A stretch of 64,000 bases of DNA from Symbiodinium natans (Eukaryota; Sar; Dinophyceae; Suessiales; Symbiodiniaceae): contig CAJNDS010002501.1 of NCBI GenBank assembly GCA_905221605.1, forward strand, positions 965,001 through 1,029,000. Direction: 5' to 3'. Shown here in pieces: positions 53,305 to 62,406 of this stretch (within the stretch, counting starts at the first letter, position 1; each line of letters opens with the position of its first letter). The position numbers and the translations under genes were made by a program. Under the pieces are notes generated by a model, which worked only from the letters and a program-made list of their open reading frames with translations, did not search any database and had not been told where the DNA came from.

Positions 53305-53431
53305 GAGGGCCTGAAGGGCCACGACTGCCCAACATGGCGCAAGCCTCTCGCTATCGGCCCATGGATCACCTGGACCTTCGGCTGCCCCAGAGTGTCCCTG
53401 AGGCCTACGAACACCAGGCCCGGGAATTTGG
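53305..53431 (+). CDS. Exon-like segment of about 41 codons
   Basis: After GTTGGAG|GA the frame reads GPEGPRLPNMAQASRYRPMD then HLDLRLPQSVPEAYEHQARE and ends TTTGG|GTTAGGG. A GT donor starts in telomere-like sequence. Probably belongs with the exons at 53726 and 53983. Unrecognised. Confidence 0.48.
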
Positions 53432-53446
53432 GTTAGGGCTTCGAGT

Positions 53447-53551
53447 TTGGGATGTTCCCCCTTAGACGAAGAGTCCTTGAATAGGGATTATAGTACCCCC
53501 CCTATGTTAAAATCCCGAGTAAGGGACTGTTAGTATAAGGGTGGAAAATGC
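53447..53551. repeat. Dispersed inverted-repeat element, family A
   Basis: Starts TTTGGGATGTTCCCCCTTAG, has the central TAGTACCCCCCCTATG, and ends TTAGTATAAGGGTGGAAAAT. It lies inside the presumed intron after 53431. Confidence 0.85.
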
Positions 53552-53725
53552 CTGTTTTTGGTTCTCATGTGAAGGTCCTCGGGCCCCAAAGCTACTGTCA
53601 GGGTGCAGGAGTGAAGCTTTAGGGTTTACGGGAGCTCACGTTGACAGTTTAGGCGCTTTAGGGTTTTTTGTTTTCTTGCGTTGGGAGTGCGTGTTCTGTG
53701 TAGACTTGCTTGGACTAGCGAGACC

Positions 53726-53953
53726 ATGACGCAATTTCGCTCACGGCACACAGAGCACGAACAAGAAAGGAGGTACTGTACCAAGAAGCACGTTTTCTAC
53801 TCGATGTGGAAGAAGGATATTATATGCCATATGCCACCGCCACAACTCCTTTTCAGAGCTTTTGAGAGCTGGAGGGCTAGAGTGAGAAAGACGCCTCCAC
53901 AGAGTTTAGCTGACCCTAAACCCCAAACCCTAAACCCTAAACTGTACACTTAA
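53726..53953 (+). CDS. Coding segment running into a CCCTAAA tract
   Basis: From ATG at 53726 the frame reads TQFRSRHTEHEQERRYCTKK then HVFYSMWKKDIICHMPPPQL and LFRAFESWRARVRK. The last codons are telomere-type repeat, so the true exon probably ends near 53911 at a GA or GT border. Basic and aromatic composition is consistent with a real protein. Unrecognised. Confidence 0.48.
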   Translation: MTQFRSRHTEHEQERRYCTKKHVFYSMWKKDIICHMPPPQLLFRAFESWRARVRKTPPQSLADPKPQTLNPKLYT

Positions 53954-53982
53954 GGAATATCCCTGAGGGTTTGCCAGTGTAG

Positions 53983-54094
53983 AGAAGCAACCGGGTTTCC
54001 AAAGAAGCCACCTGCTCGCAAGGCTATTGAGACGCCCCAGGCAGCAGCGCAACTCAGCTGGCACAAAAGAAGGCTTGAGTTTGCACCCCTATAG
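53983..54094 (+). CDS. Probable last exon
   Basis: After CAGTGTAG|A the frame reads EATGFPKKPPARKAIETPQA then AAQLSWHKRRLEFAPL and stops at TAG. Basic, proline-rich start. Likely the end of the gene represented at 53305 and 53726. Confidence 0.47.
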
Positions 54095-54207
54095 ACCTCC
54101 ACACATCTTCGCGGCAAGAGCTTAGCTGAAGCCGTTGAACTCGCCCTTAGGCCTTAGCCTCCACCTTAATTACATCCCTGAACCTTTTTTGGGGCCAACG
54201 TCCCGAG

Positions 54208-54309
54208 GATTTGCGTGCCTGGACAGTTGGAGCTCAGCTACGAAGGCCGCATGAAGAGGAATCTGCAATGGGAGGAAGGCTAGAAGAGGTCGAAAAGACA
54301 CGGAGCTGA
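54208..54309 (+). CDS. Probable last exon, 33 codons and stop
   Basis: After TCCCGAG|GAT the frame reads DLRAWTVGAQLRRPHEEESA then MGGRLEEVEKTRS and stops at TGA. Acidic and helical. Unrecognised. Confidence 0.47.
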   Translation, partial: DLRAWTVGAQLRRPHEEESAMGGRLEEVEKTRS

Positions 54310-54740
54310 TCGGCCCATTTCAGGTTCAGGGTTCAAGGGATAGAGGTCCTGGGAACCAAATGCACTACAGAGGAAAGCACACCCACCCAGCCTCGTCCCC
54401 GCACCACCTTTCTGCCCGCCGTACAGCTGCAACCGGGGATCAGACGAGCTTGGGGCGCGGCCTGCAATCAAGTAGAGTCCTGCTGAGAATGGTTTCTCTC
54501 TGTTGGTATTTGAGGTTTCACCCCCTCCCCCCCCCTAAAAACTCAACCTGCAGACCCCCGCCACTCTTGGTCACACATTCGCGGGTCGTTGGTTGCATCT
54601 GAGTCGAACTGAGTAGGCGCCCGTGCAATGTGTCGCCAAGTGGGCGATGGTACAAAGGCACCTTCGTTTGTTGGGAGGCGCTTGTCCACAACCCTGTGCC
54701 CAGAGGAAACAGAGAGAAAGGCCCCACCTCCCTATAAAAG

Positions 54741-54856
54741 GGGATGTTCCGCCTTATGCTCACAATCCTTGCTGGGGATTAGAATAGTGGGGGGGGGGGG
54801 GCGGGGGGTACGATGATCCCTATTGAGGATTGTTAGTATAAGGGGGAGCATCCAAA
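54741..54856. repeat. Dispersed inverted-repeat element, family A, with expanded G run
   Basis: Arms GGGGATGTTCCGCCTTATGC and TTAGTATAAGGGGGAGCATC surround a centre in which the usual C/G word has grown to a run of about 20 G. Confidence 0.85.
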
Positions 54857-55007
54857 CTTTTTCAACCTTTCCTTACTGCATCTTAGTAGGGACTCGGGAA
54901 CCAGGTACCCTGTATCATCCGTTAAAAAGGTGCAAGCTCCTACCTCCCTACTATGCAACAGGAAGTAAAACCCTAAACCCTAGACCCTAATTGCACCCTA
55001 AACCCTA

Positions 55008-55090
55008 AACCCTAAACCTATACCCTTTACCCTAAACCCTAAACCCTAAACCCTAAACCCTAAACCCTAAACCCTAAACCCTAAACCCTA
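55008..55090 (-). repeat. CCCTAAA telomere-type tract
   Basis: Eleven nearly perfect units upstream of an exon-like segment. Confidence 0.95.
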
Positions 55091-55115
55091 TACATCTACA
55101 TCTCTTTGGCCTCAG

Positions 55116-55197
55116 TCGTGGTGGAACGGAGTCGACTCCTTGCCTCGCGCCTCTCCGAGCGCCTCCCAGAGCATCTTCGATGCAGTGCCGTGCGAGG
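55116..55197 (+). CDS. Exon-like segment
   Basis: Acceptor CTTTGGCCTCAG opens VVVERSRLLASRLSERLPEH then LRCSAV and ends near GAGG|GTTCATG. A basic amphipathic helix. CCCTAAA repeats end 25 bp upstream and TTTAGGG repeats begin about 15 bp downstream. Unrecognised. Confidence 0.45.
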
Positions 55198-55480
55198 GTT
55201 CATGTTCAGGGGTTTAGGGTTTAGGGTTTAGGGTGTAGGGTCTAGGGTTTGGGTTTATAGGGTTGTAGGGCTATAGGGCTGTAGGGTTATAGTTATAGGA
55301 TTATGGGGTTGTAGGGGTTTAGGGTTTGGGGTTTGGGGTCTAGGGCTTCTAGGGTTTGACCCCAAGCATGGCATCCATGAAAAGCTCCGATTCACACTTT
55401 GCCCGAGATACCCGTCCTTGATTAGGATCCCTACTCTAAGCCCCAAACCCTAAACCCTAAACCCTAATCCACCCCCACCC

Positions 55481-55552
55481 ATGCCCCAGGGCATCGAAGG
55501 CGTGCTCCGTGGGCCTTTTGGTCGACAGGACGCGCGGGAGACTTTCAACTGA
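55481..55552 (+). CDS. Short coding-like segment with stop
   Basis: From ATG the frame reads PQGIEGVLRGPFGRQDARET, then FN and TGA. It could be a last exon starting after CCCCAG at 55488. Unrecognised. Confidence 0.35.
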   Translation: MPQGIEGVLRGPFGRQDARETFN

Positions 55553-55750
55553 ACGGGGACAAAGGCCCAATAGTGCCAAGTAACCATGGGATAGTGAAGC
55601 CCCTGTGCCCTAATATCAGCCTAAACCCTAAACCCCAAACCCTATAATCCTATAACCCTGTAGCCCTCTCACGTAACCCTATAACCCTCTCACTCTCACC
55701 CTAAACCCTAAACCCTAAACCCCTAAACCCTAAACCCTCGACCCTGTCAG

Positions 55751-55828
55751 GGATCAGGCTGGCAGGTCAGGTGGGTGACGGCTCGGAGGCAGATAGAACG
55801 CTTCGTGGCCTTCAGCTCACGATCCAAA
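55751..55828 (+). CDS. Exon-like segment between CCCTAAA tracts
   Basis: After CTGTCAG|GG the frame reads IRLAGQVGDGSEADRTLRGL then QLTIQT. CCCTAAA tracts lie on both sides (55690-55735 and 55828-55870). Unrecognised. Confidence 0.43.
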
Positions 55829-56756
55829 CCCTAAGCCCTAAACCCTAAACCCTAAACCCTAAACCCTACACTCTACATCCTACAATCCTAACCCTGCATC
55901 CTAAACCCTAAGCCCAAATGTGCCCGGCACCGTTTGGGCTCAGGGATTTATGCGGAGTGAGGGGCTTCGGGGAACTTTGATCCTGAAGTTTCGGGTTTGG
56001 GGTGTAGGGTTTACGAACTAACTGCGGGTCCCGGAATAGAGGCGACTTCATTGAGAAGTACCCAGAACCTCCCGGATAGACCCTGACCCTTGGGTTTAGA
56101 CTGGGTTTCAGGGCTGTTTGGGGAAGGACTCATCCGGATTTCCTACCTTTGCTTCTGGCATGTGCGCGCTGCCTCCGGCCCTTCATCCTCCTCAGTGCTT
56201 CAGCAACCAAGAGATGAGAAGTGACTTCAACGACGGGCCGAACCCCCGAAACGCTAAAGTTTAGGGTTTAGAGTTGAAGTTTACAACCCAACACTCGAGT
56301 ATGTTCCCTGGGGTACGATGTATGCGCGGTGTGCCTCACTTGGACGATCAACTGCACCATTCAGGATTTAGAGGTTTTGAGGGCTTCCGTTACGCGCCTT
56401 TTCCGGGCGATCGTGTCTCCGGGGGTCTTAGGGAGGGTTTAGGGGCGTAGGGCTTAGAGGGCTTTAGGGTTGAGGACCATTTTTTTTCACAAAGGCCTGG
56501 AAATCTTGAGGAACAGCGATCTTATCTCGGACGAGAGTCGATAGCTGGGGTCGCTGGAGCATAAGATGCCCCAATTGGGGAGATGCATGGCCGGTATTGG
56601 CGAGTGTTTAAAGACTCCTTATGTGAACATGGAGTGTGTATAACATGGGTTTCCTTTTGGGGGCTGGTAGGAAAACAAACGTTACCTTACATGTAACAAA
56701 TTCCTGCATAGAAACCAACCACATAAGACTACCGGTAAGCGCCATGCAGAGCCTTT

Positions 56757-56835
56757 GGGTTTAGGGTTTAGGGTTTAGGGTTTAGGGTTTAGGGTTTAGG
56801 GTTTAGGGGTAGTTATAGGGTTTAGGGTTTAGGGT
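56757..56835 (+). repeat. TTTAGGG telomere-type tract
   Basis: About ten units interrupted once (GGGTAGTTATAGGG). Confidence 0.95.
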
Positions 56836-56847
56836 CCTAGCCTCAAG

Positions 56848-56906
56848 GCACTGATCTACCCGATGCAGCGAGGCAAGATGCAAGGAACCGCCGCTCGCCA
56901 GCAGCG
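56848..56906 (+). CDS. Exon-like segment directly after a TTTAGGG tract
   Basis: CCTCAAG opens ALIYPMQRGKMQGTAARQQ and ends CAGCG|GTGAGG, a canonical donor. Short but with strong borders. Unrecognised. Confidence 0.45.
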
Positions 56907-57086
56907 GTGAGGTGAAGGGCACTTAGAGCTTCGGAAATGCCATGTTCAAGGCTACTGCATCCCTCAGCCCTGAGGGTTTAGGGTTTAGGGTTTAGGTTTT
57001 AGGGTTTAGGGTTTAGGGTTGAACCCCAGCCCTACTGAATTGTTTCTAATTGTTCCTGAACTCCCCAATATTCTTCGGATGGAGCC

Positions 57087-57581
57087 TTGAGATACGCATT
57101 GGATACCTGCTTCCAGACGCAAACGAAGCTTGTTGCAATGGGAACAACAGGCTTTGGAAGCTTGTCACACTGTCTCTTGCGCTTCTTCTCTTCCCTTGGA
57201 ATATTGGCACAACTTGTCTGCAGAGAGTATCCGGCAAAAACTGCTGCCGGAGCGAGCTGTCTAGCGAGGTCAATTTGCCCAGCAGTGCAATGTTTCTTGA
57301 AGTTCCGGCTTGCAGGTATTCAGCAAGTGCAGGCTTACGCTGAAGACAAGCGTATGTCACATCGGTTCATCGCCCAGGCACGTTTTGCTCAGGGTCCAGG
57401 TGTCGTTTCGAGCGCGCAACTTTCGCAGGGAAGCGCACTACATTTGCCACCAGACTTCCCCGGACGGCCGATGCGCTTCGACGACGACAAGCCCATCGTG
57501 CAAACGACGGTGGGACAGGCCTACCAGGACAGCAAGACGCAAGCGTGCTTGCTGCAGCCCGGCCGAGGTGGTGTTTCGTAG
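57087..57581 (+). CDS. 164-codon ORF overlapping the first unit of a tandem duplication
   Basis: One open frame reads ALRYALDTCFQTQTKLVAMG and later QQVQAYAEDKRMSHRFIAQA, SAQLSQGSALHLPPDFPGRP and MRFDDDKPIVQTTVGQAYQD before TAG. In the second copy of the duplication one A is missing in a five-A run (57235-57239 in copy 1). That breaks the equivalent frame at TAG near 57907, so only copy 1 keeps it whole. Another plus frame downstream (ARFISFRKQSARYRANILER) and minus-strand frames also look coding, so exon structure is unresolved. No family recognised. Confidence 0.4.
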   Translation: MRYALDTCFQTQTKLVAMGTTGFGSLSHCLLRFFSSLGILAQLVCREYPAKTAAGASCLARSICPAVQCFLKFRLAGIQQVQAYAEDKRMSHRFIAQARFAQGPGVVSSAQLSQGSALHLPPDFPGRPMRFDDDKPIVQTTVGQAYQDSKTQACLLQPGRGGVS

Positions 57582-58469
57582 ACCAGGAGCAGTTCGCATC
57601 CGGTTGCATCTGAGGTTCTACGCCCTTGCCATAGCCAGAGCTCGCTTTATCTCTTTTAGAAAGCAATCTGCACGTTATCGTGCCAACATCTTGGAACGTC
57701 TCCATCTCCAGGACGTTAATCCCTCATTGATGCCTCATGTCTGTGCTCCTGCCTGGAGCCGCAAAGTTAACTGCCATTTCTGCTCGACCGCTTTCATTTT
57801 TTCGGCTAAAGCCGAAAGATTCACGCGCTTCTTCTCTTCCCTTGGAATATTGGCACAACTTGTCTGCAGAGAGTATCCGGCAAAACTGCTGCCGGAGCGA
57901 GCTGTCTAGCGAGGTCAATTTGCCCAGCAGTGCAATGTTTCTTGAAGTTCCGGCTTGCAGGTATTCAGCAAGTGCAGGCTTACGCTGAAGACAATCGTAT
58001 GTCACATCGGCTCATCGCCCAGGCACGTTTTGCTCAGGGTCCGGGTGTCGTTTCGAGCGCGCAACTTTCGCAGGGAAGCGCACTACATTTGCCACCAGAC
58101 TTCCCCGGACGGCCGATGCGCTTCGACGACGACAAGCCCATCGTGCCAACGACGGTGGGACAGGCCTACCAGGACAGCAAGACGCAAGCGTGCTTGCTGC
58201 AGCCCGGCCGAGGTGGTGTTTCGTAGACCAGGAGCAGTTCGCATCCGGTTGCGTCTGAGGTTCTACGCCCTTGCCATAGCCAGAGCTCGCTTTATCTCTT
58301 TTAGAAAGCAATCTGCACGTTATCGTGCCAACATCTTGGAACGTCTCCATCTCCAGGACGTTAATCCCTCATTGATGCCTCATGTCTGTGCTCCTGCCTG
58401 GAGCCGCAAAGTTAACTGCTATTTCTGCTCGACCGCTTTCATTTTTTCGGCTAAAGCCGAAAGATTCAC
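57179..58469. repeat. 646-bp tandem duplication
   Basis: 57179-57824 repeats at 57825-58469. By eye there are about six or seven substitutions and one single-base deletion, roughly 1% divergence. Junctions are GCGCTTCTTCTC at both starts and GAAAGATTCACG at both ends, without an obvious flanking repeat. Confidence 0.95.
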
Positions 58470-58650
58470 GAGACGATGCTCTTGATACTGAACTCAGTAG
58501 ATCTTGGATCGCTTCGATTGATTCTTGCCTATGCAGATAGACGAGATCATTCTTAGAATGAGCCGCGATGAGATTACTTGTGACACCCCGGTAGGCAACG
58601 CCCTGCTTCATTGATGGAACGACGCAAGTCCGACCGAGCCCCAAACCCCA
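58372..58650 (-). CDS. Minus-strand coding segment ending in a stop
   Basis: The minus strand reads MKQGVAYRGVTSNLIAAHSK then NDLVYLHRQESIEAIQDLLS and ASSRESFGFSRKNESGRAEI, stopping at 58369-58371. The last part lies in duplication unit 2 and recurs in unit 1. CCCTAAA-type sequence lies just upstream. Unrecognised. Confidence 0.42.
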
Positions 58651-58682
58651 AACCCTAAACCCAAGCCCGAAACCCGAAAACC

Positions 58683-58937
58683 CTAAACACGAACCCCAAA
58701 ACCCCAAAACCCTAAAACCCGAAAACCCTAAAACCCTAAAACCCTAAAACCCTAAAACCCGAAAACCCGAAAACCCGAAAACCCGAAAACCCGAAAACCC
58801 GAAAACCCGAAAACCCGAAAACCCGAAAACCCTAAAACCCTAAAACCCTAAAACCCTAAAACCCTAAAACCCTAAAACCCTAAAACCCTAAAACCCTAAA
58901 ACCCTAAAACCCTAAACCCTAAAACCCTAGAACCCTA
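58683..58937 (-). repeat. AAAACCCT/AAAACCCG eight-base variant array
   Basis: About thirty eight-base units, with a central block of about ten AAAACCCG between blocks of AAAACCCT. The eight-base TTTTAGGG form is a telomere type known from Chlamydomonas. Here it is a local array. Confidence 0.96.
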
Positions 58938-59105
58938 ACCCCTTGGCATCGAAGGCTTCTTGGTGGAGACCCTAAAGCCTTCTCTCGTCGTGCCTTGGCG
59001 GCAGGTACCAAGTTCGCACGGGTTGTTCTCAATTGACCTAAGGTTTAGGTTTTAGGACTTACGGGGGTTTTAGGGTTTTAGGGCCTTTTCAGCAAACTGG
59101 CAAGC

Positions 59106-59333
59106 ATGCTATACATCGTGGTTGGACAGCGGGAGAACGCAGCTGCAGCAGGACCCTGTTTAGTGCTGGCAGAGGTGGAAGCGCATCCGTTGGGTTTTAG
59201 GGAATATTCAATTTGTAGGTACCTTCTCAGCTCAGAATCCCTTGCAACACAAGGTCCTCAACAGGGCCCCTTGACTGTTTCGGGAAAAGGAAGATTGCTA
59301 GGGCTGGGCTTAGAGTGGTCTGCAATGGCTTGA
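59106..59333 (+). CDS. ORF of 75 codons beginning at ATG
   Basis: Reads MLYIVVGQRENAAAAGPCLV then LAEVEAHPLGFREYSICRYL and GPLTVSGKGRLLGLGLEW before a stop. A hydrophobic start and even composition. Possibly a complete small gene or first exon. Unrecognised. Confidence 0.4.
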   Translation: MLYIVVGQRENAAAAGPCLVLAEVEAHPLGFREYSICRYLLSSESLATQGPQQGPLTVSGKGRLLGLGLEWSAMA

Positions 59334-59417
59334 AGTTTACCATGCATTCATTTTCATGTCGGCTCTGCGTATGGTTCTTTGTAGGGCCGAGCTTTTCAGC
59401 CCCTAGAGGTTATCCAC

Positions 59418-59521
59418 TGGGATATTCCCCCTCATACGACTGGTTTTTAAGAAGGATTATCGTAGCCCCCCCTATGATAATCCCTATCAAGGACCGTCAG
59501 TATAAGGGGGGCACATCCCAC
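59418..59521. mobile_element. Dispersed inverted-repeat element, family A (representative copy)
   Basis: CTGGGATATTCCCCCTCATA on the left and TATAAGGGGGGCACATCCCA on the right pair along almost the whole 100 bp, with the centre GTAGCCCCCCCTATGATAAT. Family consensus arms are GGGATGTTCCCCCTTATACT and TAGTATAAGGGGGAACATCC. There is no coding capacity. Seven copies or partial copies occur in the window (62, 4868, 34220, 43864, 53447, 54741 and this one). MITE-like by structure; no transposase is known. Confidence 0.85.
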
Positions 59522-59564
59522 CCCTAAACCCGAAACCCTAAACCAGGTTATACAGTCGGGTTTA

Positions 59565-59604
59565 GGGTTTAGGGTTTAGGGTTTAGGGTTTAGGGTTTAG
59601 GGAC
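59565..59604 (+). repeat. TTTAGGG telomere-type tract
   Basis: Six perfect units, followed at once by a short open segment (59605-59685) whose correct frame could not be chosen. Confidence 0.95.
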
Positions 59605-60059
59605 CGCAGCGTCAGCGCGTAGAGCTTTGTATGGGACAGTGGCTCCTCTGTCACCTTCTGCGACATAGCCCCGCGCTCGTGTAGCTGCCTATTAGGGTTT
59701 GGGGTTTAGGATTTAGGGCTTAGGGTTCACAAGAAGCTGCCCGTCATCAATCGGCAAACCTTCCCATCGGAAAGGTCGGCAATTTTCTTGGATTGGGTTT
59801 CTTTATAAACCCCCTGCCAACCCTGCCTACTTTTGCCTTTGCATCTCAAGCTTCCAAACGTTCATTCACTTGGCACGGTCATCTACCGACAATTCGATGT
59901 CGCGAAGCCCTCCTGATCCCTTAAAGTCCCTAACGCTCGCAGACTCCAAGCTCCAAGCCCTAATCATTCCCCAACTTTATTTCCCAGACCCCAAACCCTA
60001 AATCCTAAACCCTCAACGCCCCTTCTCCCCGCCCCGACCCCCAAGCCTGGCAATCCCAG

Positions 60060-60110
60060 GTGGCAGACTCCGCGGAGCGCGTGGCTGCCATCCCACTGGT
60101 CGAAGCATAG
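60060..60110 (+). CDS. Short probable last exon
   Basis: After CAATCCCAG|GTG the frame reads VADSAERVAAIPLVEA and stops at TAG. Sixteen codons only. TTTAGGG repeats begin about 12 bp downstream. Confidence 0.35.
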   Translation: MADSAERVAAIPLVEA

Positions 60111-60119
60111 CTGGGTTTA

Positions 60120-60257
60120 TTTAGGGTTTAGGGTTTAGGGTTTAGGGTTTAGGGTCTAGGGTCTAGGGTCTAGGGTCTAGGGTCTAGGGTCTAGGGTCTA
60201 GGGTCCAGGGTCTAGGGTCTAGGGTTTAGGGTTTAGGGTTTAGGGTTTAGGGTTCAG
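60120..60257 (+). repeat. TTTAGGG tract with a TCTAGGG variant core
   Basis: Ordinary TTTAGGG units flank a block of about eleven TCTAGGG units, one of them TCCAGGG. Confidence 0.96.
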
Positions 60258-60359
60258 CATTTCAAGTCCAAGCATTCACTTGTCAAGAAATTACTCCAGA
60301 AAAATACCCACCCGCCCAAAGAATCCCACAACATTGAGAAAATATTTCACTTATGGAAC

Positions 60360-60846
60360 GACCTTGCCCAGTAAAAAGTAACCTGCCCAGTAAAACATGA
60401 CCTTGCCCAGTAAACAAATGACCTTGCCCACTAAAAAAAACTCACCTTGCCCAGTAGAAAAATGACCTTGCCCAGTAAACGAGTTACTGGGCAAGGTCAT
60501 TTTTTACTGGGCAAGGTCGTTTTTTGGACCGAACGACCTTGCCCAGTAAAAATGACCTTGCCCAGTACAAGAATGACCTTGCCCAGTGAAACAATCACCT
60601 TGCCAAGTAAAAAACCGACCTTGCCCAGTAGAGAATTACCTTGCCCAGTAAATTTATGACCTTGCCCAGTAAAAAAACACTTTGCCCAGTAAAACAAATT
60701 ACCTTGGCCAGTAAAAGAGGTACTGGGCAAGGTCACTTTTTTTTACTGGGCAAGGTCATTTTTCTGGGCAGGGTCACATTTTACTGGGTAAGGTCGTTTT
60801 TTGGACCGAACGACCTTTCCCAGTAAAAAAAGACCTTGCCCAGAAA
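60360..60846. repeat. Two-orientation array of ACCTTGCCCAGTAA
   Basis: About 24 copies of a 14-16 bp core (ACCTTGCCCAGTAAAA), spaced about 18-22 bp, in alternating strand blocks: forward to about 60482, inverted 60484-60524, forward 60535-60717, inverted 60720-60796, forward 60808-60846. Two inversion points carry the same linker, TTTTTTGGACCGAACGACC, at about 60520 and 60790. The array can fold into long hairpins. No genes within. Confidence 0.95.
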
Positions 60847-61421
60847 CTCCATTAACATTTTTAATATATATGAACGAGAGGTTTAGGGTTTAGGGTTTAG
60901 GGTTTCACCCTCGCACCTTCGGAGCCTTTTAGGGTTTAGGGTTTGGGGTTAAGGGTTGAGGGTTTAGGGTTTAGGGTCTCTTGACGCTTGACATGTTCCT
61001 AGACTTTGCTTGAAGATCTAGGTACGCCCTTGGGATATCTCCCTTATTGGGCTTAAGAGGATCATACTCAGGAATATGTTTTCAGAGGGTTTTAAAGGCC
61101 CTCCTAGAGATAGGTCTGACTCTCTTCATGGCTGAGGGTTCAACCTCTGGTTCATAACGTCCTGGATTTTTGCATTTGTGTTTTAAGTTTAGGGCACGGG
61201 CTTGGTGATGGAGCCCAAGCTGTTCAAACTCTGGGATTCCAGTATGATTGCTGTTTAAAAGCCAAAGGTCTTTAGGGCCTCACCTCACCTAAGTCTCCAC
61301 AAGGCCCATACTAGGCCCCTTGGATATCCTATACTTCCCAAAGAAGCCTAAACTCTCTAAACTCCCGAAACTCCCTAAGCCTTGCACCCCTGAAAGCACG
61401 TTGGCTTGACAGCCCGCTCAG

Positions 61422-61526
61422 GAGGGACAGGACTGGATCTCACTGGAGGATTCTCTGTTCAACATTGACCTGCTGGGCAGTCTAGGCGGCTTCCACGAGC
61501 CAAGCATGCAACTTCGCAGGTTCTGA
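61422..61526 (+). CDS. Probable last exon, 34 codons and stop
   Basis: After CGCTCAG|GAG the frame reads EGQDWISLEDSLFNIDLLGS then LGGFHEPSMQLRRF and stops at TGA. Strong globular-protein composition. Unrecognised. Confidence 0.5.
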   Translation, partial: EGQDWISLEDSLFNIDLLGSLGGFHEPSMQLRRF

Positions 61527-61610
61527 CATCCCATAAACGTCATGATATCATGGTCGTTTTTGAGGTTCCGACTCAGCCGCACAACCTAGACCATTCCCGA
61601 AGCCCCATAA

Positions 61611-61931
61611 GTGGCTAGCTTTTTGGGAATCTACAAGCCCGTGCTTGGAAATCCTAGCACTGTCTCGCCTGAGAAGGCCAATCTGCTGTGGACCGGGTCA
61701 AGCAGCAGCCCAAACATGACGATGCGGAGTGCCACTCAGCTGATACGGTCACTCATTGTTCGATTCGGGTGGGTTATTCGAGGCTTTGAATATCAGACGA
61801 TTATGAGTCGTGCATTAGTCTACTTGGGTATGATGAGAGTGCCATACCAATATACTTTTGCTGCCATAAGTATTTCTTACATGGTTCTACTTATTATGTC
61901 TATAAGAACAGAATTTCTCAGAATGTATTAA
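61611..61931 (+). CDS. Coding-like segment of about 105 codons
   Basis: Reads SFLGIYKPVLGNPSTVSPEK, TMRSATQLIRSLIVRFGWVI, then a hydrophobic end with AAISISYMVLLIMSIRTEFL before a stop. The second half is AT-rich and may be chance. The first half looks coding. There is no ATG at the open-frame start, so it would be a downstream exon. Confidence 0.37.
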   Translation: MASFLGIYKPVLGNPSTVSPEKANLLWTGSSSSPNMTMRSATQLIRSLIVRFGWVIRGFEYQTIMSRALVYLGMMRVPYQYTFAAISISYMVLLIMSIRTEFLRMY

Positions 61932-62406
61932 ATTTGGAATCATAACATGCATTTTGAAGAGAACACCGAACCATTGAAGTAATGAAACAATAACATGATA
62001 TTTCCAGAATATCATATACAATAAAATATTCATATATCAATATAATACAATAGTAAAATGATACAATTTTTGCCGCAGAATCTAGCAGTGTATTCTTGCA
62101 GCCTTTCCTCTGAAGCTCACTCAATAGTTAAAGGTTGTTGAACAGGTCTAGAGTCCAGAGACGGGGCGGCAGGCAAGGAAAGACACGATACACGGTCGCG
62201 CCATGAGCGGCTAAGGCGATTCTATATAGCAACGATTGTCATGCACTAGCTTGAAGCTTGAAGCTACAGATTCTCTGAGATTCAAGCACTGAACCCTTCG
62301 AGGTCTGTTGTCCTTCATGTGTACGGGCGGAAGACGCCCGGCCGCAGTTCTTTGGAGATGGGTTTGCAGCCTCATCGTGTAGTCCTCCAATCATTACACC
62401 TCTGTA
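61932..62406. other. AT-rich then mixed sequence without a supported gene
   Basis: No telomere-type tract, no convincing exon. Confidence 0.4.
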
